Assembly (NCBI GenBank): GCA_028565635.1 | Contig: JAOXYB010104270.1 | Coordinates: 1 to 21,222, forward strand | Length of the DNA stretch: 21,222 bases | Direction of reading: 5' to 3' | DNA from: Phoronis ovalis | Lineage: Eukaryota; Phoronida; Phoronidae | Part shown: piece after piece, positions 1 through 8,562 of the stretch | How positions within the stretch are numbered: position 1 is the first letter of the stretch | Layout of the letters: the number at the start of each line of letters is the position of its first letter | Program-made: the position numbers and the translations under genes | The notes under the pieces: model-generated | Seen by the model: the letters and a program-made list of their open reading frames with translations, nothing else | Told to the model about the DNA's origin: nothing | Databases searched by the model: none

Positions 1-1232
1 TTAAATTGCCTATTGAAAAGGTGATGTAATTTTCAAGATTTTGAGCAATGCATTTTATAGGTTTACCTATACGTTTACTAATTCCTCCTAAAAAAAATTT
101 ATTATCGTACCGTTTTCCGTTGTGAAAGATGATGACTATTGATTTTGATAGAGAATACTCTTAAGTTGCAAATGTTATGAGCTATGTGACGAACGTTTCC
201 AACACCAGGATTTATGGGGAGCACATGACAGTGATCGTACACTTTCTTATCACCTTCTTTAAATGGTTTTTTACATATACCACATTGTATGGCTGTCTCC
301 ATTATTTGCCTATCATCGGGAGTTACAATAAGAGGTGGCGGGTTACTTAGGAATTCAGTGACCTTACGTTCTTCCTCGTTCAATTTGTCATAAAACACAT
401 CTACTGCATCTTCCCCCCTGTAAGTAACAGGAGGATATGATTCCCCGTCAGAACGTACAATGTATTAATTTCACTTTCGTAAGGTTTATAATGACTTGCT
501 CGCTGAGGATTACGATTTGCAGGGTGTAAACAAGCTAAAATAGCCCACATAAAACATTTATCATCATCGTTCTGAACGTTTATGATGGATTGTCTGCTAC
601 TGTTTAACTTGCGAGGTAGGGGCATATACGTTGAACCGCGCAGTGGCTGATACTGTGCTGTATGGATTTCTAAACTTAGCACGCTTTGTAGTATCCAACC
701 ACTGCCTCTCTCAAATTCCTCGAAAGATTTAATGATTTTTGCAATGGCCTCTGAAATTTGTGAAAGAATATCGTTAGATTGTAAACTTTGAACACAGTTC
801 GATCTAAAAAAAGGACTAGTTGTTTCTTCACCCTCTTCAGTACCCCTAATAAATTCTACTTGTGTAACAAGGTACCATTTTAAACCTTTTTTTAATTCTT
901 TAATAATACGTTCATTGATTGTATCTATGCTTGAGGAAAGAAAACTTTGTAGATCACTCTTTTGATTTTCGGGTGGATTAATAGTGAACACTTTTAAAGC
1001 ATTTTTAAAGGCTTTTTTAGTTAACTTACATGGTGACTCATCGGGTAATTCGGAGGTATCCATAGACGAAACATTCCTGTTTGAACCTTTAGAAGTGGAC
1101 GGTATTTCGTTTTCATTTTTTTTCTCTATCTTTTTAAAACCACTTCCAAACTGCTCTCTACATGAGTTCTCATGTTCACATGAAAGATCTTTTCTAAAAA
1201 AAGATTTTTTACAATGTCTACAAAAAAATTAT
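1..1232 (-). pseudogene. Broken family-B DNA polymerase gene of a viral/mobile-element type (N-terminal half, 3' part outside window)
   Basis: Reading leftward on the minus strand, about 440-1232 carries a conserved module with GSGW (near 700), PLRGSTYMPLP (near 620) and a DDDKCFMWAILACLHP block (near 540). These are typical of large polymerase proteins of Maverick/adintovirus-like and related animal elements. About 180-390 holds an endonuclease VII-like treble clef: CGICKKPF, then DHCH, then HNICN. The first ~150 bases show an Exo II-like FHNGKRYD, where the 3'-5' exonuclease domain begins. The gene is inactive: the frame changes near 440-450 and again near 150, and the catalytic polymerase part lies off the window. 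A C-x2-C half finger also starts at the right end (about 1210). Seen: motifs and frame breaks. Known: protein-primed polB genes of this sort replicate large DNA transposons and viruses. Inferred: an old integrated copy, not an expressed gene. Confidence 0.72.
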
Positions 1233-1878
1233 GGTTTTCCATGATTTTTTAAATGTCTCACTAAAGTTTCCCTCCTTTTAAAACTTTTCTGGCAAAGTTG
1301 ACATTCGAAAGTAGGTATCTCGATATGATTTGTTTTTTCATGGCGGTTTCTACTGCATTCGTATTTAAATGCTTTGTCACAGTATTTACAGCTGAAAACA
1401 GTCTGGTCTTCAACTAACCAGGAAGCTATAGTACCATAGCTGCATGATGTTCGTTGATGTTTTTTAAAATGGTCTGCTCGATAAAATTTTTTTCGCACCA
1501 TACACACTCGTATCTATGTTGTATTTTGTGTCTTTTTTCGTGCCTTAATAGAGAACATTTCTTTTGAAATTCTTTAGCACATTGACTGCATTTAAAACTT
1601 GAACGCTCTTGCTTACAGCTGTGCTGTTCAAGTTCCAACTGAGTGTTACATATTTCACCACATCGACTGCAAGGAAATACCGTTAGGAATCTTAGTGAAT
1701 TGAGGTACCTGTAATTGCCAAAAACGTACCTGTTGTTAGCTAAGTATGGAATATGTTTGCTAATCAAAGTTTTGTCTAGAACAATTCTGACTAATGCTTT
1801 CAACCCTTTGTCTTTCTTGTCCAGCCATGTTTTGTCATCAGTCGGAAGGTTTCCTGGAAGTGGATCATGGTCACACAT
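1229..1878 (-). pseudogene. C2H2 zinc-finger module at the N-terminus of the broken polymerase gene
   Basis: Two overlapping minus-strand frames carry successive C2H2 fingers: FPCSRCGEICNTQLELEQHS, then FKCSQCAKEF ending RHEKRH, then the C-x2-C of YECVWCEKNF. The frame switches near 1495. Then come a KKHQRTSC finger end, FSCKYCDKAF ending RHEKTNH, and FECQLCQKSF ending RHLKNH. A further one-base shift near 1230 links this to the polymerase N-terminal block. Finger arrays upstream of the CFMWAILA-type block are usual for this protein class and probably bind the element's own DNA. With at least two shifts the array cannot be made as one protein. A free-standing zinc-finger gene is less likely, because the next block in the same direction is the polymerase. 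Confidence 0.68.
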
Positions 1879-1954
1879 ACCAGTGTCTTTTTAACCAGGT
1901 TTAGTAAGAAATTCCCCCTTTTTTAACCGCAATTCTAGATTTATTTTCTAACGC

Positions 1955-2160
1955 CTACATGTACTTTAGCCAATTACCTACTTCAAATTGTCTATATAAA
2001 TAGTTGGCCTCGCCAAATAATTCTATAACCTGGGCATTCTTTATTTCAAATGTCACTGTGCGCCACAGTTCATCTCCTTTGCAACTCCTGCACTTTTTTT
2101 CATCCCCTCGGTATAGTCACTTTCGTCAATATAGTGTTCACGTAAATGTCTCATTAGTCC
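1955..2160 (-). pseudogene. Short coding remnant upstream of the zinc-finger module
   Basis: On the minus strand about 1955-2093 reads as an uninterrupted run ending in TAG. It begins CRSCKGDELW and includes the segment VIELFGEANYLYRQFEVGNW. The preceding 60 bases read in another frame as LMRHLREHYIDESDYTEGM. The composition and the C-x2-C pair look like real protein, and the run lies directly upstream of the zinc-finger array in the same direction. It may therefore be the N-terminal or preceding ORF of the same mobile element. I do not recognise the family. Confidence 0.35.
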
Positions 2161-2760
2161 ACCGTCTGTTGATGTTCCTTGTTTGTTCTTTTGTTTACTG
2201 CAGTGACGTCACCAGTGGAATAAGCAACTTCTTCTTTATAAGTAAAGGAATTATACAGAGAGGTTCACATCGAATGGAATTAATCTCCTCACCTGCGACA
2301 TGAAATCAGAACTATCCTTTAATGAATTATAATTGCACCGTTAAAATATACAGATCCTATTTTTTACATTACATAACGAAGTTACTTCTAGTTTAGTATT
2401 ATAATTATGTACATTTGTTACCTGGAGACTAATTGTGGTCGTTTAGAGTAAATTCAATCTTAACGTTTTTTATATAATTTACGCTTACCTAATTGAATAA
2501 TATCCTCAGGAACCCCGTTATAATGACTTTGAAATTTCTTTAATGATTCCTAATGCATCATGAGGTCAATTTTGTCGTTCGTACTTTTTAACATCTTTGT
2601 TGAAGTAGTTGACAAATCTTATGTCTTTAAAGATTTATCGGGTACGGCACATGAACATTAACACTATTGTATAGTCTTTCAGCAGTCCAACCATTTGGTA
2701 TCGTGTTTCGTTTTCCTTTTTTTCCAATGAAACTATTCTTTGTATATGTTTTTCTGCTCA
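2004..2760. other. Mostly no recognisable content between the two zinc-finger copies
   Basis: Beyond the fragment ending at about 2160, this stretch is AT-rich with stops in all frames. A short minus-strand run near 2570-2620 reads RFVNYFNKDVKKYERQN and could be more element debris. Nothing else could be supported. Confidence 0.3.
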
Positions 2761-3165
2761 TGTAACTGATCCTTTCTGAAAAAAGATTTTTCAGTGTCTA
2801 CAAAAAAATAACGGTTTTTCATGACTTTTTCCATGTCTTATTAAACTTTCTCTCCGCTTGAAAGTTTTCTAACAAAGTTGACATTAAAATGTCGATGTCC
2901 TAGTGTGAGTGATTTCATGATTGTTTTTGCTTACTAGCTACTTAAATGTTTTTTCGCAATATATGCATTTGAAAACAGCTATGTGGTCTTGGCATAACCA
3001 AGAAGATACTGTGTCATAGCTGCATGATGTTCTTTCATGTTTCCCCAGATGATCTAGTTGATAAAACTTTTTGCACCATGAATGTTCGAATGTGAGTAGT
3101 AAGACCAGCGAAACTGGCATAGAACTTACACTCCGGTATAAATTACGCGAATACGTGAAGCACAC
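2760..3165 (-). pseudogene. Second, diverged copy of the C2H2 zinc-finger module
   Basis: This stretch repeats 1185-1510 at the DNA level along most of its length, including the shared tract with a run of A before GGTTTTTC and the GCATGATGTTC block. Its longest reading contains KHERTSCSYDTVSSWL, against KHQRTSCSYGTIASWL in the first copy, followed by FKCIYCEKTFK. Stops interrupt it at 2938 and in the segment down to 2760, so it is more decayed than the first copy. It may be a tandem duplication inside the element or the remains of a second insertion. No polymerase block follows it before the first copy begins, which favours duplication of the 5' part. Confidence 0.62.
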
Positions 3166-3454
3166 TTGCCCACCTGGTAGTGAATGAAGTAAATGGTTGT
3201 GCTTAACTGACTTTGAAAATAACTGATAATAATTTTTTGATGTTAATATTTTTCATAAAAAATCGCACAATTCTAACGTTATCTAGTCACTGTTTTTTTT
3301 TCTGGTAATGATTGGTTATACTCAAATGTACGGTGAATAGTTCAAAGAGTATATTCGTGGTAAACTCAAAGAAATCACGCTGTATTTATGTTCTAAAAAT
3401 TCTGATGAATTTTAAAGAAAGTTCCTAATGATGATTCTTTATAGGAATTGATCT
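3166..3454. other. No recognisable feature
   Basis: AT-rich sequence with short open frames only. No splice-supported exon, RNA gene or repeat was recognised here. Confidence 0.3.
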
Positions 3455-3508
3455 ATGAAATTCAGTTAAGCAGTTAGTTCACAGTATATGAATGTGAAAT
3501 AACCTAGT
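3455..3508. repeat. ~50-bp direct repeat, partner at 4608-4657
   Basis: Both copies read ATGAAATTCA, then AGCAGTT, then CACAGTATAT and GTGAAATAACCT, with a 4-base insertion and a few substitutions. The first copy lies just left of the ~300-bp tandem units. The second lies 30 bp inside the A-specific 2265-bp module. A fragment of that module therefore seems to exist on the other side of the tandem array. Confidence 0.6.
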
Positions 3509-3529
3509 AAAAACCATTGTCGTTCAATA

Positions 3530-4160
3530 TTCTCTTATAATAGGCTCTGGTGGGATAATGTCACCAAATGAATTTCATTAGTCAGTGTGAAATCTTTGTG
3601 TATTCCGTATCCATAATAGTACAGCAAAATCCAGTAAGTTTTTTCTCGTTAACCAGGTGTTGTTAAGCATCAATACCAAAAAACACTTTGCTCTTCCACA
3701 TAATACGCCACATCAGTAGGGCCTCCGGAACAGGTTTTCCGGCCTCGCAAACTACTGGTAATAATTGATCGTTTATAACGTAATATTCTGTGATCATAGC
3801 CATTTCTGTATTGCTTTGTAAATGTTCTCTTATAATAGGCTCCAGTGGAATATTGCCTCCAAATGGGTTTCCCAGTAGAGTCAGTGTGAATTCTCAGTAA
3901 TCCATAACCATGATAGTACAGAAAAATCCAATAGGTTTTTTTCTCGTATTCTGTTAACCATGTGTTGTACAGCGTGATCACCAAAAATACTTCTTCCAAG
4001 GAAGGACCACATTCGTCCTAACTCCTCCACATCAAGCACCACACTAAGAGGTCCTCCGGAACAGGTTTTCCGGTCTTGCAAACTACTGGTAATAATTTGT
4101 TGTTTAGAACACAATATTTTGCTACCATATCCATTTCTGTATTGCTTTGTAAATGTTAAC
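3530..4160. repeat. Two tandem ~295-330-bp units (segment A array)
   Basis: Unit 1 runs from about 3530 to 3824 and unit 2 from about 3825 to 4156. Both start with TTCTCTTATAATAGGCTC and share CAAATG.. TTTC, GTCAGTGTGAA, AATCCA(G/A)TA(A/G)G, GTGTTGT and CCGGAACAGGTTTTCCGG. They end with TTTCTGTATTGCTTTGTAAATG. On the minus strand parts read as protein, for example LDVEELGRMWSFLGRSIFGD and a weaker match to the start of the transposase fragment at 8167-8541. The units are probably decayed pieces of the Mutator-like element's upstream coding or flanking sequence. No single unit holds an intact frame. Confidence 0.7.
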
Positions 4161-4228
4161 AGTTCCGTATAATAAACCACTCTGTTGAAGTAAGAGACAA
4201 TTTTGTTTTTAAATCGGGCTACAAGATT

Positions 4229-4330
4229 TTATAAGTAATAGTCCGGGTTGAGTACACCTTGCTTGACCAAATAGTCTCCTTGACCTATTGAGTCTTGACT
4301 TGGGTGATTAGTCACACAACCTTCACAGTC
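4229..4330 (-). CDS. Putative terminal exon with a CxGC...HPSQ motif
   Basis: A minus-strand acceptor (CCTTTTTAAACAG) opens a 33-codon reading, DCEGCVTNHPSQ then a Gly/Gln/Asp stretch to PDYYL, stop at 4229-4231. The C-x-G-C-x4-HPSQ pattern resembles a short cysteine motif I associate with uncharacterised transposon-linked animal proteins; that link is from memory and weak. Copy B (around 9402-9500) has one base fewer after HPSQ, so its frame breaks. It may be the last exon of the accessory gene whose other parts lie at 4.7-7.0 kb, but the joins could not be proved. Confidence 0.35.
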   Translation of the reverse strand, partial: DCEGCVTNHPSQDSIGQGDYLVKQGVLNPDYYL

Positions 4331-4677
4331 CTGTTTAAAAAGGGCTTTGAATTAAAATATAATTCATAGTTGCATTACCAAAATTTTACGATGCTTTGGT
4401 TTGTTTGAAAACAAAAGTATGGGAACCCCTATTGTGGTTGGATAGGTGTCATGGATTGACTGTCCACGGGTTGCTTTTACCTTCATGATCACAGTTTGCC
4501 CATTTTCTTATTGAAATCATCAACTTGTCTTCCCAATAGCCCTGTGTTATAAAGTATTGCTTGCCAATATTGTAATGAAATGTTTAGTTTTTCACTCTGG
4601 TTGGGTCATGAAATTCAATTGAGCAGTTCACAGTATATAGATGTGAAATAACCTGGTCACGGCTGTTTCAACTCCAT

Positions 4678-4803
4678 TCACACAATGTAAACAATGCTCA
4701 GCCAATCAGGATCGTAATCTGCACCATCAGGTGCAGGGTACCAGTCATTTTGATACCTGATGTTCAGTTGCAATTGGAACTCGTCCAAAATTCTGTCCAT
4801 GTC
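4678..4803 (-). CDS. Candidate 3' exon of the accessory gene in segment A
   Basis: The acceptor TTCTTGTAG precedes GACATGG. The frame then reads DMDRILDEFQLQLN, an acidic/aromatic run (DWYPAPDGADYDPDWLS) and a stop at 4678-4680, 41 codons in all. The Asp/Trp/Tyr-rich tail looks protein-like, and the splice acceptor is good. Its partner upstream is most likely the 4920-5309 reading, but no matching donor could be fixed. I do not recognise the family from this piece alone. Confidence 0.35.
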   Translation of the reverse strand, partial: DMDRILDEFQLQLNIRYQNDWYPAPDGADYDPDWLSIVYIV

Positions 4804-4919
4804 CTACAAGAACGCAAAAAATAATCAAATGCACCAAGCAATTAAGGAAAACTAACATATTCCATAGAAATAATTTAGGATATAATTTGCAAAATATGTT
4901 CCAGCTGAATAGATAGATT

Positions 4920-5309
4920 TTATTTCAACTTTTGTTGTTTCATGACGTCACAAACTGCTCTAGAAATGCAAGCACGACAGCCATCAGAATTATTACTTTT
5001 AGTGTAATGTGGAATGAGGTAAGCTGTATCATCATTGCCGCTTTGCTGACAATCTAGCTTACGTACGGGTATATTGCACAAACAATGGTCTGGCTCCAGC
5101 TCACATAAAATCGCTTCAATGCGTTGCTGCATTGCTGTGCAGTGCCTGCATATGCACCAAGGATTAACAGTAGCAGGTACTGGGGGATAGAGATCCTGGT
5201 GGTGATGGTCCTGGGGGAGAGAAGCTGCTCCTCCAGGGGTAGATGGTCCAGTGTGACTGAAGGTAGTGAGGCCCACAGCCCGTGTAATTGAATCTGAACT
5301 GATGGACAT
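4920..5309 (-). CDS. P2X7-C-like (purinoceptor 7 intracellular domain-like) coding segment
   Basis: The 129-codon reading has a Ser/Pro/His-rich first half, then NPWCICRHCTAMQQRIEAIL followed by Cys. The spacing W-C-x-C-x2-C-x2-M-x4-E-x3-C matches the start of the P2X7 C-terminal zinc-binding domain. In invertebrates that domain often occurs in proteins unrelated to the P2X channel. The usual second half (AYRQF...W, LPSC.VW.IR...P) is not seen before the stop at 4920, and the second Cys of the CC pair is replaced by Leu-Cys. The domain is therefore partial or divergent. No channel segments are present. It may be an exon of a chromodomain-linked accessory gene, or a captured fragment. Confidence 0.45.
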   Translation of the reverse strand: MSISSDSITRAVGLTTFSHTGPSTPGGAASLPQDHHHQDLYPPVPATVNPWCICRHCTAMQQRIEAILCELEPDHCLCNIPVRKLDCQQSGNDDTAYLIPHYTKSNNSDGCRACISRAVCDVMKQQKLK

Positions 5310-6150
5310 GTTTGACCATTAAATTATAAAAAACAGAGCACACAATTCACATGAAAACCGTTTCGGACATTCAATGGAAAGTTCATGATCATCTCTGGAA
5401 ATTTGAGCAATGTCCTGCGACAACTTTTTTTTTTATCGACCGTCAAAAATTGGAAAATGCCATGTTTTGCAAAAAAATCCATCACAATGATGAAAAATTA
5501 AGAATGCGCACACAGAGACTGTGACTGTGTTGCTAGCTATGTCAAATGGTGTCAGTAATATAACTCATAAGCTATTTCCCCAAAAAAACCTACTTGGATA
5601 TTTTTTGGCTACCTTTAGTGACCACGCCCATTTTTCACAAGCGACACTGAAGGACTTTCGGACATCAATTTAGCCAATACATGATCAATCCTCTCACTTG
5701 AAATTGACTCATCTCCTTAAGTATAAACTTCTCAACACATACTGAAAGACGTGACCATAGTTAATTGACTTTTTGGTAAAAAATCTACTCAAAAAATTAA
5801 AAATACCTGATCTTTCAAAAATTTCAAAATTCTCTCGACAGTGAAAATGGACAAACAAAGGTTGTTTTTTTGTCAAACCTGATGGGATTGATCAGTCTGA
5901 TGGGATTGATCAGTCTGATGGGATTGATCAGTTTAAAATGAATGGTTCATAATACTAGGCTTAACAAGCTTTTATTTTTGATTTTCTGGCCACGCCTCCT
6001 TTTTTACAATAGTCAGTCAATAGGACTTAATGCCATAACTAAGCAACTAACTGAACTACCCTTAAACACAGCAACTAACTGAACACTTTAGGCAGCAACT
6101 GTTTTCTATAACACACTGATTGACAATGTTCATGGTTGTTTCTTGTAAAT
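5310..6150. other. Non-coding spacer or intron inside the A-specific module
   Basis: AT-rich, with stops in all frames. It lies between two coding-like minus-strand segments and holds the 18-bp tandem repeat. Two phrases recur loosely (TTTCGGACATTCAATG and TTTCGGACATCAATTT; GACCACGCCC and GCCACGCCTCC), suggesting a decayed repeat. Confidence 0.4.
5879..5932. repeat. Three perfect tandem copies of an 18-bp unit
   Basis: CTGATGGGATTGATCAGT is repeated three times without mismatch (5879-5896, 5897-5914, 5915-5932). Each unit contains the palindrome TGATCA, and CTGAT at its start pairs with ATCAG near its end. Perfect identity suggests a recent slippage event in otherwise decayed DNA. Confidence 0.95.
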
Positions 6151-6152
6151 GT

Positions 6153-6603
6153 CTATTTCTTTATTCTCAGTGTTTCCTCATCCGAAGTACAAAATCCATC
6201 ATCGGACTCATCGCCACTGCATACTTCTGTGTTCAATTGTTTGTTAAACTTGACAATCTGACACAGAATCTTCTTCCTAGCAGACACAGATTTTCCACTA
6301 AAGTTTTTTAACAAATCCACTCTTTTTATTTTTGTTCTGGTGTTGAGAGCTTTCCTAAGGTTAATCTGGTCATTAACCTCCTTTCCAGACATTTCCTTCA
6401 CTTTGACTTGAGAGCGCACGAGTGAAGGTGATCCACGGGTAGATGAGTATGGTCCAGGGGTGGGAAGAAGGTTCTGGCAAGGATGGAGATAGTGGTGCCT
6501 CCTTCCAATTGATGATATCAAGCATGAGACCAGACAATTTACCTGTTAGCAGCAGCAGTAACTCTTTAGCCCTCTCTTCATACATTTCATTAATTTCATG
6601 TTT
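6153..6603 (-). pseudogene. Helical/basic coding segment of the accessory gene, frame broken
   Basis: A good acceptor (TTTTGTGTTTAG) at 6604-6605 opens KHEINEMYEERAKELLLLLT, a leucine-rich amphipathic helix, then a Pro/Ser-rich linker. Near 6455-6490 the sensible reading moves to another frame (GPYSSTRGSPSLVRSQVKV). From there it continues through VNDQINLRKALNTRTKIKRV and KKILCQIVKFNKQLNTEVC to an acidic end (GDESDDGFCTSDEET), stopping at 6153. Only one reading change is needed, so this is either a one-base frameshift or a tiny unrecognised intron. It is phase-compatible with the exon ending at 6826. The acidic end would lead into the P2X7-C-like segment. Family not recognised. Confidence 0.45.
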
Positions 6604-6825
6604 CTAAACACAAAAAATGTTTAATGGAGTTGCATGTTATGTAGTGTGATCACTAATAAAAATGAGTATGAACAGACATTGCAACATTTTATCAAACATA
6701 TAAATTATAGTATGCTATACCTGTTTAATCCTATTAATTAATTTAACATTTGACTAATTACAGGTGGCACAATCTCTTCAGGTGACCAACCAGGATGTTT
6801 ATTAAAGTATGACAACTACCTTTAC

Positions 6826-7023
6826 TTTTAACATCTGGCTCTCCCTCTCCTCAGCAAGACCTGCTCTTCTTCCCTCTTGGGTGGTCACAATGGGACATCG
6901 AATGACACCATGAGAGGTGGTTCTTGTCGGGGCTCTCCCACGACTGATGTTTCTCGGTCCTCTTCATTCACTAGCAGTTGCATTTCTTTTGTATATTCTT
7001 GGGTATCTTGCACGTGAGTAGAG
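6826..7023 (-). pseudogene. Arg-rich exon, copy A
   Basis: An acceptor (CATATCTGTAG) precedes a frame reading LYSRARYPRIYKRNATASE, then TGA (6964-6966). In the same frame it continues RGPRNISRGRAPTRTTSHGV, then CPIVTTQEG and AGLAEERESQMLK, to a donor-like GTAAAG at 6825. Copy B (9658-9927) carries the same TGA. Either the stop is the real end of an upstream chromodomain protein, or it predates the duplication. After the donor, the next exon (from 6603) joins in phase 0. Confidence 0.45.
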
Positions 7024-7133
7024 CTACAGATATGAAAAAAATGTCTGGAAAGTATTATATATAGAAGTTTTCACAGAAAATAAACTGGCTGTTGATACTT
7101 GTGGCTCAAAATAGCTATTGACCACGTCGGTTG

Positions 7134-7690
7134 AAATTTTGCACAAAGATTAAACACATCAAGATAAACATATAGACACATTTTTATTAATATCTGAACA
7201 TGACTATGGCAGCTGTAGCATAAAATGTGAAAAAAGCACCGGCAAAATTTAGTACATCACCTGAATTTTGTTTGTTGCTCTGCTAAGACTGGTATTGACT
7301 AGAATGTGTCAGTTATGAGCCAAAGAGTGCAACTAAAGCGTTTAAAGAACTTAAAACAGATGTGAGTGGTATCATGACACTGCAGGTGACAAGCGATTTT
7401 TCTGAAATTATTTGTTTTAACTAAAACTGCTGTATCTCAACAAGTATAAAAGCTATGATGTTCTGACGTGTCTCATTGCACTCAGCTGTGTTTGTACTAT
7501 AGACATGCCAATTTTCATGAATGTACACAGTGCAGAACATATTTTTTAAGTGAAACTAAACAACCAACCTATACGAAAAACATCATTTTGAGAAAACAGC
7601 ATGTGAAAATTGACAAACTTGTGTGCTTTACCTAAAACTGCTCACATTTTAATATATTTTGCAGGTTATATAGTCTATCTGTGGCTATCT
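7134..7690. other. No recognisable gene between segment A and the transposase remnant
   Basis: AT-rich sequence with no long open frame or clear repeat. The phrase AAAACTGCT recurs twice (TTTAACTAAAACTGCTG, TTTACCTAAAACTGCTC). It may be the 3' flank of the Mutator-like element. Confidence 0.35.
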
Positions 7691-7697
7691 GAGGGTC

Positions 7698-8541
7698 TTA
7701 AAACTGTCCAGCACCATAAACAGTCCCTTCTCGAGCTCGCTGCTGGGCACGTTCCTGTCTACGAGCATTGTCGATTTTTTTCGCGGCTTTGCCAGTTGTT
7801 TTGCGATTGGCCTTAGCCACTCGTAAGGTATCACTTTCTTCAACAAACTGTTCAGCATTCTCCCCAGCGACAATGTCCAGTTCTGCCAAGATGTCTAGCA
7901 TGGCACCAGACCCTTTGTTGAATCTTTGCACTGATGTGGCCAGAGCAGTATTCACAGTGCGAAGACATGCCAATCTTTCCTTTGGACAAATCCGCCATAC
8001 GGTGGAATGAAAGGCCTCATTAGTGTTGGAGGTTTTCCCGCTTTTGCACCTTTTCAATAAATCTTTATTAGCTAATCTTTCATACAAGGGCACTAGCTCC
8101 AAACCCACTTTTCTTGGGAGAGATTTGCTGTGTGGTCGTGGTACTTCATTCAGAGCTCTGGCGCGATTAAAAAAACACCATGATTCCGGACCTTTTGGGC
8201 ATCGCAGATGATGCGGGTCTTCGTCCGTACTGACTGTGAAACCACGAGGCCCATACTGCTTGGTACATGGCTTCTACGTCACCAGCGTTATCTTTGATTG
8301 CATGACCGTAATACCCAGTCAGTTTTTTAATCAATTCCTGCGTGAGCTTTCCACGGCCGCCTATACTCGCTCCTTGCGCTTTCTTTTCAACTAGGTTACG
8401 CAAACCGGTGCCCATGCATTTGGCCACATGATTCGTACAATCGGCCTTTTCGACCGGATAAAAATTTGCAGGTTTTCCGGCCTCGCAAACTACTGGTAAT
8501 AATTGATCGTTTATAATGCAATATTCTGCGATCATAGCCAT
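7698..8541 (-). pseudogene. C-terminal half of a Mutator-like (MULE) transposase, one frameshift
   Basis: From 8541 the frame contains VEKADCTNHVAKCMGTGLRN, GGRGKLTQELIKKLTGYYG, AIKDNAGDVEAMYQAVWASW and FHSQ. At about 8230-8245 the match moves one base. The other frame then gives DEDPHH, CPKGPESWCFFNRA, LVPLYERLANKDLL, GKTSNTNEAFHSTVWRICPK and LRTVNTALATSVQRFNKG, ending in a basic Lys/Arg tail at 7698. This order (HVxKxxGTGLRN, YYGxAIxxNxGD, CPxGxESWC, GKTxNxNExxHSxxWxxCPK) is that of the Mutator-like transposase domain family common in invertebrates. The N-terminal half and its DDE aspartates are missing, replaced at 8460 by the tandem unit of segment B. The element cannot move itself. The domain call is strong; a live copy elsewhere is inferred. 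Confidence 0.85.
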
Positions 8542-8562
8542 TTCTGTATTGCTTTGTAAATG

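Larger units (their letters stand above)
4578..6842. mobile_element. A-specific 2265-bp module (insertion in A or deletion in B)
   Basis: In B the two flanking sequences are fused directly (GTAATG/CCCTCTCC at 9746/9747). In A they are separated by exactly this module, which contains all the P2X7-C-like exons and an 18-bp tandem repeat. No target-site duplication or terminal inverted repeat is obvious at its ends. Gene-segment insertion into A and clean deletion from B therefore both remain open. Confidence 0.6.
3733..7133. repeat. Segment A of a two-copy duplication (partner B at 8471-10037)
   Basis: Three blocks align with B: 3733-4230 with 8471-8954 (14 extra bases in A), 4232-4577 with 9402-9746, and 6843-7133 with 9747-10037. 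Identity is high throughout by eye. A differs by a private 2265-bp module (4578-6842) and lacks B's 447-bp insert. Homology stops after CGGTTG at 7133; beyond that A and B are unrelated. Confidence 0.85.

Noticed and set aside
2004-2303. 99-codon + strand open frame
   Set aside because: The opposite strand carries the more protein-like fragment with C-x2-C. The + reading is Ser/Phe-rich shadow.
3670-4180. Long overlapping minus-strand frames reading through the tandem units
   Set aside because: The frames differ between units and run through unit borders arbitrarily. They reflect repeat sequence, not an intact gene.
4578-6842. The 2265-bp module as an LTR or classic cut-and-paste transposon
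   Set aside because: No terminal repeats, inverted ends or target duplication are visible at its exact borders.
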